In this document: positions 10,983 through 19,472 of the stretch, one piece after another
Layout: each line of letters begins with the position of its first letter
How positions within the stretch are numbered: the stretch's first letter is position 1
Source: Pantoea sp. BAV 3049
GTDB taxonomy: Bacteria; Pseudomonadota; Gammaproteobacteria; Enterobacterales; Enterobacteriaceae
DNA: 64,000 nucleotides
NCBI RefSeq assembly: GCF_009765445.1
Contig: NZ_WHOY01000031.1
Location: 4,120,616-4,184,615 of the forward strand
Direction: 5' to 3'
Translations under genes and position numbers: made by a program
The notes under the pieces: model-generated
The model's database searches: none
Told to the model about the DNA's origin: nothing
The model's input: only the letters and a program-made list of their open reading frames with translations

Positions 10983-12120
10983 GTCGCATCCTCTCGATCT
11001 CCATCAACTTGCTCTGGATATTAAACAGTGGGGCCAGGACCTCGGTTTTCAGCAGGTCGGTATCTGTGATACCGATTTAAGCCTGGAAGAGCCGCGCCTG
11101 CAGGAGTGGCTGGACAAGCAGTATCATGGCGAGATGGACTGGATGGCACGCCACGGAATGATGCGCGCCCGCCCTCATGAGTTGCTGCCCGGTACGCTGC
11201 GTGTCATCAGCGTCCGGATGAATTATCTGCCCGCTAAAGCCGCCTTTGCCACGACCTTAAAAAATCCTCAGCTGGGTTATGTTAGCCGTTATGCGCTGGG
11301 ACGTGATTACCACAAAGTATTACGCAATCGCCTGAAAAAGCTCGGAGACCTGATCCGTGAGCGCTGTGAAACAGCGGAATTTCGCCCTTTTGTCGACTCT
11401 GCACCGGTAATGGAAAGGCCGCTGGCCGTCAAAGCAGGCCTGGGCTGGACCGGTAAACATTCGCTGGTGCTTAACCGCGAAGCGGGTTCGTGGTTTTTTC
11501 TTGGCGAACTGTTGATCAACCTCCCGTTGCCCATCGACAGCCCACAGCAGGAGCAATGCGGTCGCTGCGTCGCTTGTATCACCACCTGCCCGACAGGCGC
11601 AATCGTTGAACCTTATATCGTGGATGCACGACGCTGCATTTCTTATCTGACCATCGAGCTGGAAGGCGCTATCCCGGAAGAGTTTCGACCGCTGATTGGC
11701 AACCGTATCTATGGCTGCGATGACTGCCAGCTGATCTGCCCGTGGAACCGCTACGGCCAGTTGACCGATGAGGAAGACTTCAGCCCGCGAGCGGTGCTTC
11801 ACGCACCACCGCTGGTTGAGCTCTTTGCGTGGGATGAAGCGAAGTTCCTGCGCGTGACAGAAGGTTCAGCCATTCGTCGCATTGGACATCTGCGCTGGCT
11901 GCGAAACATCGCAGTAGCCCTGGGCAATGCTCCATGGTCAGTCGAAAATGTTGAAGCACTGGGCACCAGGCTGGGCGAAAACGAGATGCTGGATGAACAT
12001 ATTCACTGGGCGCTGGCTCGTCAGCAGGTGAAGCGGGCTGAAAATGCGATTGAGGTGCAGAGTGGACAGCAGAAACGTCTGGTAAGGGCGATTGAAAAAG
12101 GATTACCCCGTGATGCTTAA
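10981..12120 (+). CDS. queG: Epoxyqueuosine reductase QueG
   Basis: Cobalamin-dependent iron-sulfur enzyme that performs the last step of queuosine formation in tRNA (Asp, Asn, His, Tyr). The N-terminal DUF1730 domain (about 60-135) is followed by two [4Fe-4S] motifs: CGRCVACITTCPTGAI (about 193-208) and a second set CDDCQLICPWN (about 245-255). It has 379 residues. It is divergent from nnr with overlapping ATG codons (CATG at 10980-10983), so its promoter and ribosome-binding site must lie inside nnr. Confidence 0.97.
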   Translation: MSHPLDLHQLALDIKQWGQDLGFQQVGICDTDLSLEEPRLQEWLDKQYHGEMDWMARHGMMRARPHELLPGTLRVISVRMNYLPAKAAFATTLKNPQLGYVSRYALGRDYHKVLRNRLKKLGDLIRERCETAEFRPFVDSAPVMERPLAVKAGLGWTGKHSLVLNREAGSWFFLGELLINLPLPIDSPQQEQCGRCVACITTCPTGAIVEPYIVDARRCISYLTIELEGAIPEEFRPLIGNRIYGCDDCQLICPWNRYGQLTDEEDFSPRAVLHAPPLVELFAWDEAKFLRVTEGSAIRRIGHLRWLRNIAVALGNAPWSVENVEALGTRLGENEMLDEHIHWALARQQVKRAENAIEVQSGQQKRLVRAIEKGLPRDA

Positions 12121-12435
12121 GTGTACAGTCAGCATTATTTGAGGCTGGCAGTCAGTTTTCCACACGCTGTGCATAAAAATAAAAAGTTGTTGTCATTCAA
12201 GTGTCACAGAAAGCACAAGCGATCCAGATAACAATTTGAAATATTATAATAAGTATAAATAACAGCAGGTTATGAGATAACCCTGCAGTTTTATGTCTCA
12301 GGACTCTTTGACGCGCGCCGGACGATGCTGTGGATAACTCTGTTAAAGAACATTTGGAAAACAGCGGAAAAAGCGAAACGCAGCTGAGTTATCGCTGTGG
12401 ATAAATCATCTGGCTGAGGAAGTGATTTTCTTTTT
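12121..12435. other. Gene-free block resembling the datA DnaA-titration locus
   Basis: This AT-rich intergenic stretch between queG and tRNA-Gly has no ORF. It holds four matches to the DnaA box (TTWTNCACA): TTTTCCACA at 12156-12164 (+), TTATGCACA at 12168-12176 (-), and perfect TTATCCACA at 12329-12337 (-) and 12396-12404 (-). An IHF-like sequence, TTTCAAATTGTTA read on the minus strand (one mismatch to WATCAANNNNTTR), lies at 12229-12241 beside an AT-rich run, between the two box pairs. From memory, E. coli datA (DnaA boxes plus an IHF site that promotes DnaA-ATP hydrolysis) sits next to glyVXY and queG, which agrees with this position. Confidence 0.65.
12264..12286. repeat. Hairpin inside the datA-like block
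   Basis: GCAGGTTAT and ATAACCCTGC form a 9-bp stem with one bulged base and a 3-base loop. A TTTTAT tract follows on the plus strand and TTATTTAT on the minus strand, so it could end transcription from queG, from tRNA-Gly, or from both, keeping the DnaA-box block partly insulated. Confidence 0.45.
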
Positions 12436-12511
<76 letters not shown>

Positions 12512-12664
12512 TTTTATCAGGGCAACTTCACAGAAGTTGCTGATTTACCTATCTTCTGACAGCTCAGCTGCCTTTCGATGCGTTGCATTCTACTGACCTG
12601 GAGAAATGAGTCAACACAATTATCCTCACTTTTCGTCTGTTTGCTGCTTTTTGAATCGCATCGA

Positions 12665-13213
12665 TCACTGTTCAAACAAATCGCCGCGCGAGGCATTCAG
12701 ATACTGGAACATTGACCAGAAAGTCAGCACTGCCGCGATATACAACGCCACCACGCCGATAGCCACTACGGTAGTATCCGGACGCCATAACAGAGCAAAC
12801 AATGACAGCATCTGCGCGGTGGTTTTGACTTTACCAATCCAGCTGACGGCCACGCTGCTGCGTTTGCCAATTTCAGCCATCCATTCACGTAGCGCCGAGA
12901 TGATAATTTCACGGGCGATCATGGTGGCAGCCGGTAAGGTAATCCACCAGGAGTGGAAATACTCTGCCACCAGCACCAGCGCCATCGCTACCATCACTTT
13001 ATCGGCTACCGGATCGAGAAACGCCCCAAAACGGGTGGTCTGCTTCCAGCGCCGGGCCAGATAACCGTCGAACCAGTCCGTAATGGCCGCAAAGATAAAA
13101 ATCAGCGCACAAACAAGGGGAGCCCATTCAAATGGCAGGTAAAAAGCCAGTACAAAGAACGGGATCAGAACGACACGAAACAGGGTAAGTAACGTCGGAA
13201 TGTTAAAATGCAT
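12665..13213 (-). CDS. pgsA: Phosphatidylglycerophosphate synthase
   Basis: Inner-membrane CDP-alcohol phosphatidyltransferase that condenses CDP-diacylglycerol with glycerol-3-phosphate, the committed step to phosphatidylglycerol and cardiolipin. The signature DG-x2-AR-x8-G-x3-D-x3-D is visible from FDGYLARRW to FLDPVADK (about residues 47-67). There are several membrane helices, with 182 residues exactly as in E. coli. It is downstream of uvrC in the uvrY-uvrC-pgsA-glyW arrangement. Confidence 0.97.
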   Translation of the reverse strand: MHFNIPTLLTLFRVVLIPFFVLAFYLPFEWAPLVCALIFIFAAITDWFDGYLARRWKQTTRFGAFLDPVADKVMVAMALVLVAEYFHSWWITLPAATMIAREIIISALREWMAEIGKRSSVAVSWIGKVKTTAQMLSLFALLWRPDTTVVAIGVVALYIAAVLTFWSMFQYLNASRGDLFEQ

Positions 13214-13284
13214 AGGTACGCTAACTGTCTGGGCAGAGTAGAATTTGTCCCTATGTTCCTACAATGCCGTGGGCGTTGCAATGC

Positions 13285-15117
13285 TTAGTGTTTCAGCGAA
13301 TAAAAGATTTTCTCCGCAAGGAGGAGGGAGATCCCAGGGACTTTCGCGATTTCCTCTACAGAAGCACTCATCAGCGGTTGCAGGCCTCCCATGTATTTAA
13401 GAAGCATCTGACGCCTTTTTGGCCCTATTCCTTCAATGGTTTCCAGTGCGCTGGTGTTCTTCACTTTTGCCCGCTTATTACGGTGACCTGTTATCGCATG
13501 ATTGTGAGAGTCATCACGAATATGCTGGATAACATGCAGCGCCGGGGAGTCTGGAGGCAACGAGAAACCCTCCCCTTCCGGCTCGAAAAACAGCGTTTCC
13601 AGTCCGGCTTTACGGTCGGTGCCTTTGGCCACGCCGAGCAGTATTGGTCGATCTTTGTCCCAACTGACATCCAGATCGGCAAAGACGTTTTTCGCCTGTG
13701 CCAACTGACCTTTACCGCCGTCAATCAGGATGACATCCGGAACCTTACTCTCAATCAGATCCTTGCCGTAGCGACGGCGCAGCACCTGATTCATTGCCGC
13801 GTAGTCGTCCCCTCCGGTGATGCCGGTGATATTGTAACGACGGTATTCCGCACGCAATGGTCCGTTACTGTCAAATACCACGCAGGAAGCCACCGTTTGC
13901 TCACCCATTGTGTGGCTGATATCAAAACATTCCATGCGGTTAATGGCTGGCAGATCCAGCAGTTCTGCCAGGGCCTGCAGGCGCTGATGAATAGTCGATT
14001 GTTGCGACAACCGGCTAACCAGCGCAGTGCTGGCATTCGTCCGGGCCAGCTTCAGATAACGCGCACGGTCGCCGCGAGGTTTGCTTTGAAGAGTCACGCG
14101 CCGTCCGGCCATTCCGGTCAGTGATTCTGCCAGCAGGTCTTTTTCCGGCAGCGTAAAGTCGAGAAGAATATCGCTGGGCAACGTTCGCGCCTGGCTGCCC
14201 TGCAGGTAAAACTGTCCGACGAAGGTCTGAACCACTTCAGCCAGCTCAGTGCCTCCCGGCACTTTCGGGAAATAGCTGCGGCTGCCCAGTACTTTTCCCT
14301 GACGGATAAACAGCACATGCAGGCAGGCCATACCGGATTCAAACGCCACACCTATCACATCCAGATCGTCGCCGTTATTCGAGACAAACTGACGTTCCGT
14401 TACCCGTCTGACCGCCTGAATCTGGTCACGCAGCCGGGCCGCCTCTTCAAATTTCAGCGCCTGACTGGCGACTTCCATCCGGGCGACCAGCTGATTCAAC
14501 ACCTGATCATCCTTACCAGAGAGAAACAGGCGCACGTAGTCAATCTGCTGAGCATACTCTTCTTCTGTCACCAACCCGGCGACACAAGGGCCAAGGCAGC
14601 GGCCAATCTGATATTGCAGGCAGGGACGCGAGCGGTTGCGATAAACACTGTTTTCGCACTGGCGCACCGGGAAAATCTTCTGCAGCAGCGACAGCGTCTC
14701 ACGGACGGCATAGCCATTCGGGAAAGGCCCGAAATATTCGCCTTTCGCGTGCTTGGCACCGCGATGACTTGCCAGCCGGGGATGAGCATCGGCACTGAGA
14801 AAAATATAGGGATAGGATTTATCATCACGCAGCAGCACGTTGTAACGCGGCTGATACAGCTTAATATAGTTGTGCTCAAGCAGCAGCGCTTCCGTCTCGG
14901 TATGCGTGACCGTCACGTCAATCTGGCGGATGCTGTCCACCAACGCTTCAGTTTTACGGCTGCCGGGATTGCCACGGAAGTAGCTGGAGAGGCGCTTTTT
15001 CAGATCTTTGGCTTTGCCGACATAGATGACCGTCCCGCCAGCATCATACATGCGATAGACGCCTGGCTGGCTGGTCACCGATTTCAGGAAAGATTTTGCA
15101 TCAAAAACGTCATTCAC
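13285..15117 (-). CDS. uvrC: Excinuclease ABC subunit UvrC
   Basis: Makes the 3' and 5' incisions in UvrABC nucleotide excision repair. The N-terminal GIY-YIG nuclease domain ([22 protein letters not shown], about 18-40), UVR/UvrB-binding segment (about 200-240), RNase H-like C-terminal nuclease (about 380-540, [10 protein letters not shown] and LIDGGKGQ) and tandem helix-hairpin-helix end ([13 protein letters not shown]) are all present. It has 610 residues. The start overlaps the uvrY stop by 8 bases. Confidence 0.98.
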   Translation of the reverse strand: MNDVFDAKSFLKSVTSQPGVYRMYDAGGTVIYVGKAKDLKKRLSSYFRGNPGSRKTEALVDSIRQIDVTVTHTETEALLLEHNYIKLYQPRYNVLLRDDKSYPYIFLSADAHPRLASHRGAKHAKGEYFGPFPNGYAVRETLSLLQKIFPVRQCENSVYRNRSRPCLQYQIGRCLGPCVAGLVTEEEYAQQIDYVRLFLSGKDDQVLNQLVARMEVASQALKFEEAARLRDQIQAVRRVTERQFVSNNGDDLDVIGVAFESGMACLHVLFIRQGKVLGSRSYFPKVPGGTELAEVVQTFVGQFYLQGSQARTLPSDILLDFTLPEKDLLAESLTGMAGRRVTLQSKPRGDRARYLKLARTNASTALVSRLSQQSTIHQRLQALAELLDLPAINRMECFDISHTMGEQTVASCVVFDSNGPLRAEYRRYNITGITGGDDYAAMNQVLRRRYGKDLIESKVPDVILIDGGKGQLAQAKNVFADLDVSWDKDRPILLGVAKGTDRKAGLETLFFEPEGEGFSLPPDSPALHVIQHIRDDSHNHAITGHRNKRAKVKNTSALETIEGIGPKRRQMLLKYMGGLQPLMSASVEEIAKVPGISLLLAEKIFYSLKH

Positions 15118-15769
15118 TACTGGTTAACGACTCCGCATTGAACAGGCCATGCCGGATGGCCAGGTGCGTTAACTCAACGTCGCCGCTGATATTAAGTTTG
15201 CTGAACATACGGTAACGATAGCTGTTAACAGTTTTCGGGCTCAGGTTAAGCTGTTCGGAAATTTCCGCCACTTTCTGCCCCTTGGTGATCATCAGCATAA
15301 TCTGTAGTTCACGTTCCGACAAACTGTCAAAAGGCGAGTCTGTTTTCTGCGGCTCGATCTGGCTCAGTGCCATCTGCTGCGCAATATCCGAGGCGATATA
15401 TCGCTGGCCGGAATGCACCTGTCGGATGGCATTGACCACCTCTTGCGGAGCCGCGCCTTTGCTCAGGTAGCCGGAAGCGCCCGCCTGCATAACCCGCGCT
15501 GGCAGGGGATTTTCGGTATGGATCGTCAGCATAATGATGCGGATATGCGGGCTGTAACGGATAATCTTGCGCGTAGCCTCAAGACCGCCGATTCCCGGCA
15601 TGTTCATATCCATCAGCACCACGTCTGTACTGTTGGTCCGGCACCATTTCACCGCGTCTTCGCCACAGTTAGCTTCACCAACAACCTGAAAACCTTTGAT
15701 GTCTTCCAGTATGCGGCGAATGCCTGCGCGCACCAGTTCGTGGTCATCAACAAGAAGAACGCTTATCAA
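15110..15769 (-). CDS. uvrY: Response regulator UvrY
   Basis: Response regulator of the BarA-UvrY (GacS-GacA) system that activates CsrB/CsrC small RNAs. The receiver domain has acidic residues DD at 8-9, phosphoacceptor Asp in VLMDMNMPG (about residue 54) and Lys in SKGAAP. A LuxR-type helix-turn-helix follows ([42 protein letters not shown] in the C-terminal third). It has 219 residues. It heads the uvrY-uvrC-pgsA transcript and is close to the quorum-sensing genes. Confidence 0.97.
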   Translation of the reverse strand: MISVLLVDDHELVRAGIRRILEDIKGFQVVGEANCGEDAVKWCRTNSTDVVLMDMNMPGIGGLEATRKIIRYSPHIRIIMLTIHTENPLPARVMQAGASGYLSKGAAPQEVVNAIRQVHSGQRYIASDIAQQMALSQIEPQKTDSPFDSLSERELQIMLMITKGQKVAEISEQLNLSPKTVNSYRYRMFSKLNISGDVELTHLAIRHGLFNAESLTSSE

Positions 15770-16012
15770 ACAGGTCTCTCCAAATGGGTAATACCAGGGA
15801 CGTTCAGAATGGTATTCAGACTGCCGATCTTACCTCTTTTTCACCGGTGTTAGAACAGAAAAAAAACGTCATTGTCTTACAGAAAAGCCTTACCCCACCA
15901 CATACCAGAACTGGCATGCGGGTAATGGTTGTGTGATATACTTGTTACTAAAGAATAGCCTTCAGGGCGCTGCGGCGCTGACTGAAATGATGAGTAAAAA
16001 TAAGGAGAAAAC

Positions 16013-16237
16013 ATGAGCGATACTGACTTTTCAACCAGCAAAGAGACGCAAACCCTGGCCGAAGAGATGGCCTGCATGAAGGCCCTGGTAACATTTATGC
16101 TTAAGGGTATGGGGCAGGCTGATGCCGGTAAAGTCATCATCAATATGGAAAAATACATTGCCCAACTGACCGATCGTCAGCAGGCGGACGTATTTAGCAG
16201 CACTATTGGTCAGATCAAACAGGCCTATCGTCAGTAA
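16013..16237 (+). CDS. yecF: DUF2594 protein YecF
   Basis: Small cytoplasmic protein of 74 residues, closely matching E. coli YecF (DUF2594 family); function unknown. It starts with ATG after AAGGAG. In E. coli yecF also lies between uvrY and sdiA, so its position here supports synteny of this segment. It is transcribed divergently from uvrY across a 243-base intergenic region. Confidence 0.9.
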   Translation: MSDTDFSTSKETQTLAEEMACMKALVTFMLKGMGQADAGKVIINMEKYIAQLTDRQQADVFSSTIGQIKQAYRQ

Positions 16238-16309
16238 TTCCCCCCCTGCCCATTGCATTTCCTTCAGGGTTGTAACAAGCTCAGGTTTTGGCTGACACTG
16301 AACGGAACA

Positions 16310-16648
16310 ATGGGCTTACTTTTCAAAGCAGTACTGGGTGCGCTGGTCGTGGTACTGATCGGCATCCTTTCAAAAACCCGCAACTATTACATTGCCGGCC
16401 TGCTGCCGCTTTTCCCGACCTTTGCGCTGATTGCCCATTATATTGTCGCGAGTGACCGGGGAATTGAAGCATTACGCACCACCATCCTGTTCGGCATGTG
16501 GGCGATTATCCCCTACTTTATCTATCTTCTTTCACTCTGGTACTTTGTTGGAATGATGAAGCTACCTCTGGCGCTGGGCAGCGCCGTGGCGTGTTGGTGC
16601 ATTGCAGCATGGCTGCTCATCACACTGTGGGCAAAATTACACAGTTAG
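16310..16648 (+). CDS. ydgC: GlpM/YdgC-family inner membrane protein
   Basis: Protein of 112 residues with about three or four hydrophobic helices and the family motif KTRNYYIAGLLPLFPTFALI, matching E. coli YdgC and Pseudomonas GlpM. The role is unclear; GlpM was linked to alginate production in Pseudomonas. The ATG at 16310 (GGAACA upstream) is preferred because the open frame upstream to 16253 does not look like the family. The TAG stop overlaps the TAA stop of the convergent luxI-type gene (16645-16648). Confidence 0.88.
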   Translation: MGLLFKAVLGALVVVLIGILSKTRNYYIAGLLPLFPTFALIAHYIVASDRGIEALRTTILFGMWAIIPYFIYLLSLWYFVGMMKLPLALGSAVACWCIAAWLLITLWAKLHS

Positions 16649-17277
16649 CGTCCCCGGGCGCTCCAGCTGACGGACACTCCAAGCGTTGGCAACACTTCCT
16701 CCGGACTGAAACGACGAGCACCACGGAATTTAGCCGCCAGGTTAGGCTGCTTTACCGGAATGCGCACCGCAAAGAGATTATCTTCGGACTGGATAACCCC
16801 GGCCGTTAGCGGCTCATAAGCCACCAGGTGCTGCCCGAACATCTGTTCAAGCATCGGCGTGGCCGCGCTATAGAGAAAGTCAATTCCTGACTGCTCCGCC
16901 AGCTGTACACTGTGCCAGAGAATGCTCAGCGGCAGTTCCGGATCAACATCGAGTCGGGCAGAAAAACGCGACATCTCCCAGACGGGAAGCGAGTTATCTG
17001 ACAACTGGCGGCCGACCGCGCTTTCACTGCCTGCATCTGTCTCCGGATTTTCCCATTGCATCAGGCGTGCACAGCCACAAATCCCCTGCTGTGCACTCCA
17101 GGCAATCAGCCAGATAACATCAGAGCGGTCAAAGCGATCGTATTCCTGGCCCGGCGTACTCAAACGAGGCGGAATGGACCAGCCTTCACCACGGGCAAAG
17201 ACGTTGTAGCGATAACTTCCCAATTCTGCCAGCAAAGAGGATGGCATATCCTTAAGCTTGGTCTGGATAATCTTCAT
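16645..17277 (-). CDS. Acyl-homoserine-lactone synthase (LuxI family)
   Basis: Makes an N-acyl-homoserine lactone signal from S-adenosylmethionine and an acyl-ACP. All invariant LuxI residues are visible: R23, F27, W33, D47, D50, R71, E101, S103 and R104 (YRYNVFARGEGW, EYDRFD, CARL, WEMSRFS). It has 210 residues from the ATG at 17277, which has AGGGGA 7 bases upstream; an adjacent in-frame ATG at 17280 is possible. It lies directly downstream of sdiA on the same strand, with a lux-box palindrome in between. It probably belongs to the PhzI/ExpI group; acyl-chain length cannot be read from sequence. Confidence 0.95.
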   Translation of the reverse strand: MKIIQTKLKDMPSSLLAELGSYRYNVFARGEGWSIPPRLSTPGQEYDRFDRSDVIWLIAWSAQQGICGCARLMQWENPETDAGSESAVGRQLSDNSLPVWEMSRFSARLDVDPELPLSILWHSVQLAEQSGIDFLYSAATPMLEQMFGQHLVAYEPLTAGVIQSEDNLFAVRIPVKQPNLAAKFRGARRFSPEEVLPTLGVSVSWSARGR

Positions 17278-17330
17278 CATTGATCCCCTGTCGCATTCCC
17301 TCGTGATGCCGCTCCTCACGGCTCGATCAG

Positions 17331-17361
17331 GGTTGTTACCCTGGGCGCAGGGTAGACAACC
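17331..17361 (-). repeat. Long hairpin in the luxI promoter/leader
   Basis: GGTTGTTACCCTG pairs with CAGGGTAGACAACC: a 13-bp stem with one bulged G and a 4-base loop (GGCG). No T tract follows on the minus strand, so it is not a normal terminator. The stem overlaps the predicted -10 region (TACCCT on the minus strand, 17349-17354) and transcription start of the luxI-type gene. Confidence 0.75.
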
Positions 17362-17375
17362 AGTTAGTAATCGGA

Positions 17376-17395
17376 AACTACCAAATTTGGTAGTT
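17376..17395 (-). promoter_or_regulatory. lux box (SdiA/LuxR operator) upstream of luxI
   Basis: AACTACCAAATTTGGTAGTT is a perfect 20-bp palindrome and fits the lux-box pattern NNCT-N12-AGNN. Its centre lies about 108 bases before the luxI-type start codon and about 43 bases before the start site expected from the TACCCT element at 17349-17354, the spacing used by LuxR-type activators. Confidence 0.85.
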
Positions 17396-17404
17396 GTAAC
17401 TTAC

Positions 17405-18127
17405 TCAGAGTAAGCCGATTGCTGCGGCGTAAGAGGCCACCTGGGTTTTATTTGGTGCATTTAACCTCTTTTGCATATTTTTTTGGTGAAAATTAACGGT
17501 ATTTTCTGAGATAGAGAGGATCAGGGATATTTCAGCCGACGTTTTTCCTTCGGCAGTCCATTTGAGAATTTCAAGTTCTCGCTGGGTTAAATCCATGTTC
17601 ATCACCAACATCGAAATATCTTTTACACGTTGTAATGCCTCTAAGGTTAGATCCGTTAAATACTGTAGCCTGAGGTGACACTCCTGAGTTAACGCTATCT
17701 TTTCAAATGACTTCCCTGAAGCCATTGATAATATCCCAATGGCCCGATTTTTCACCATCATCGAGTACGAAAAACCTGCGCGAATGCCATGCTCCTTTGC
17801 CGCCTCGAACACCCGGCGTCCCTCGGTGACAATCGGGTCGTTCCATAGCAGCAGCGTCCCCGGAATCTGGCAATATTTGATGATTGGGTCTATCTCAGCA
17901 AAATTCTCTTTCTGCCAGGTTCGTACCCACTTTTTTGGGTAATTACTGTAGATAAATATCCCCGGTCGGGTGAACGGCACTGGATGACGAACATACAATG
18001 CATAAAATTCTAATCCCAGTTTAATCGTTTGCCGTTCAATAAGACGGGTTATATCTGCAGTTTCAGTTACCTGATGGAAAGCAGAATGCATTTCATTGCG
18101 CCAACTGAAATAGTTCTCAGCAGTCAT
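17405..18127 (-). CDS. sdiA: Quorum-sensing regulator SdiA
   Basis: LuxR-family transcription factor of 240 residues. The N-terminal autoinducer-binding domain (about 20-165) has the WxxxY-type and DPI residues (NFAEIDPIIKYC, LLLW). The C-terminal GerE-type helix-turn-helix (about 175-240) includes TAEGKTSAEISLILSISENTVNFHQKNM, which is nearly the E. coli SdiA sequence. SdiA in E. coli and Salmonella has no cognate synthase, but here a luxI-type gene lies 127 bases downstream, so the pair is probably a complete quorum-sensing circuit. Confidence 0.95.
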   Translation of the reverse strand: MTAENYFSWRNEMHSAFHQVTETADITRLIERQTIKLGLEFYALYVRHPVPFTRPGIFIYSNYPKKWVRTWQKENFAEIDPIIKYCQIPGTLLLWNDPIVTEGRRVFEAAKEHGIRAGFSYSMMVKNRAIGILSMASGKSFEKIALTQECHLRLQYLTDLTLEALQRVKDISMLVMNMDLTQRELEILKWTAEGKTSAEISLILSISENTVNFHQKNMQKRLNAPNKTQVASYAAAIGLL

Positions 18128-18806
18128 TAACGCCTCACGGGGATGGGGAGCGAAGCCACATCCTGATAATAATATTGATTGTTAATGAGGAAAAAAATGA
18201 ATGATAACGAGCAAAAAAATTAATAGCGACTGTTATGTTTCCGTATCGGGATAATAACAAGAAAAACACCTTTTTTTTACTCGTCCCTCATAAAAATCTT
18301 CTGCTGAATAATTTCTCAGTCTGAATGATTTGTAAAAGAGCATCGATCGCAGTACTGCTTTTCCCGGTTTGGCTGCGTTATGCCACAGACAGAACAGCGG
18401 GAACGTCGGTCTTTAGAATAGGATTTTTCCTAAGCGCATTCAATAATTTTGATAGCATCCCGGATCTGTTGGGCGGCTATTTTTTTGCACTAAAACCGTC
18501 ATTATTTTATGTCACTCAGAGGAGATGTTGCGGTAAAATCTAACAACTTGTTGATTTTAATTAGTTTTATCAGTAAAAATAGTAGATTTGGGTTTTTTAT
18601 CATTGTTCAGCAATCCTGTACTAAACACTCATTACCCATAATTAATGCGCGGCTTTTTCTCATCACAAGCTGCGTGTACAAGGACAAAAATGTGTTGCCA
18701 GATAACTGGTAATTTATTATCTCTGAACCATAATCTAACTTACTGAATTAGTAATATAAATCAAAAGGCTTCTCCCTCTGATCATTATCCCGATAAGGAA
18801 ATAGTG
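18128..18806. other. Gene-free AT-rich stretch upstream of sdiA
   Basis: This 679-base region has low GC content and no ORF with credible codon use. It carries the sdiA promoter region and, at its ends, a 12-bp sequence in inverted orientation (TATCGGGATAAT at 18244-18255 and its complement at 18784-18795). I see no transposase or tRNA remnant. Confidence 0.6.
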
Positions 18807-19472
18807 ATGTTAGACAGACTGGCAATGTTGTTCATTCTTCTGGGTGTCTGCACCTCGCTGATGATCCTGAAAGATCTTATCCGTTATCCCCAGCCCGTGA
18901 GGATCATGAACCTGGTATGGCCGGTGACCGGCCTGTATATGCCCTTTTTCGGCTGGCTGGCCTGGTGGTTTTTCGCCCGTAAAAACCGTTCGGCTTCCCC
19001 TCTGCTGAGCAGAAGAGGTTCCCAACCGCCCGCCCTCCGGCAACTGTTTTCCTCTACCAGCCTCTGTGCGGCGGGCTGTGTGCTGGGTGACATCATTGCC
19101 ATTCCGACCATTTCACTGATGAATACCCTTCCCTTTCATTCCGTAATCCTGACTCATGCCGTTATTTCTCTGGTATTGTCATTACTTTTCGGGGTAATGC
19201 TGCAGTTTTTTGCGCTACGGCAAATAGAAGGGATTTCAATATTTCGTGCTTTCTGGCGGGCAATCAAAAGTGATATTTTTTCACTGATTGTTTATCAGGC
19301 CGGGATGTATCTCTATATGTTACTGGCGTTTCGCTTTATTTTGCACAACCAAATCGAACCGCTGATGCTGCACTTCTGGTTTATGATGCAGCTGGCGCTG
19401 ATCACTGGCTTCGTTTTTGCCTGGCCAGCCAATAAATTCCTGCTGCAACGGGGCATTAAGCCAGCTTTCTAG
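18807..19472 (+). CDS. DUF4396-family membrane protein
   Basis: Predicted inner-membrane protein of 221 residues with about six hydrophobic helices. The WPVTGLYMPFFGWLAWW segment near the N-terminus, the GDIIA region in the middle and the AIKSDIFSLIVYQAGM segment fit the DUF4396 family (function unknown). The ATG at 18807 has AAGGAA 6 bases upstream; a GTG just before it is less likely. The gene is not part of the E. coli sdiA or cycA neighbourhood, so it was probably gained here. It is convergent with the extensin-like gene, with stops overlapping by 4 bases. Confidence 0.75.
   Translation: MLDRLAMLFILLGVCTSLMILKDLIRYPQPVRIMNLVWPVTGLYMPFFGWLAWWFFARKNRSASPLLSRRGSQPPALRQLFSSTSLCAAGCVLGDIIAIPTISLMNTLPFHSVILTHAVISLVLSLLFGVMLQFFALRQIEGISIFRAFWRAIKSDIFSLIVYQAGMYLYMLLAFRFILHNQIEPLMLHFWFMMQLALITGFVFAWPANKFLLQRGIKPAF

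Noticed and set aside
12606-13064. 152-codon plus-strand ORF opposite pgsA
   Set aside because: Antisense shadow; pgsA has the full CDP-alcohol phosphatidyltransferase signature on the minus strand.
18325-18712. Two overlapping short plus-strand ORFs in the sdiA-DUF4396 gap
   Set aside because: No ribosome-binding site, odd composition (Phe/Ser/Lys-rich from AT-rich DNA) and no family resemblance.
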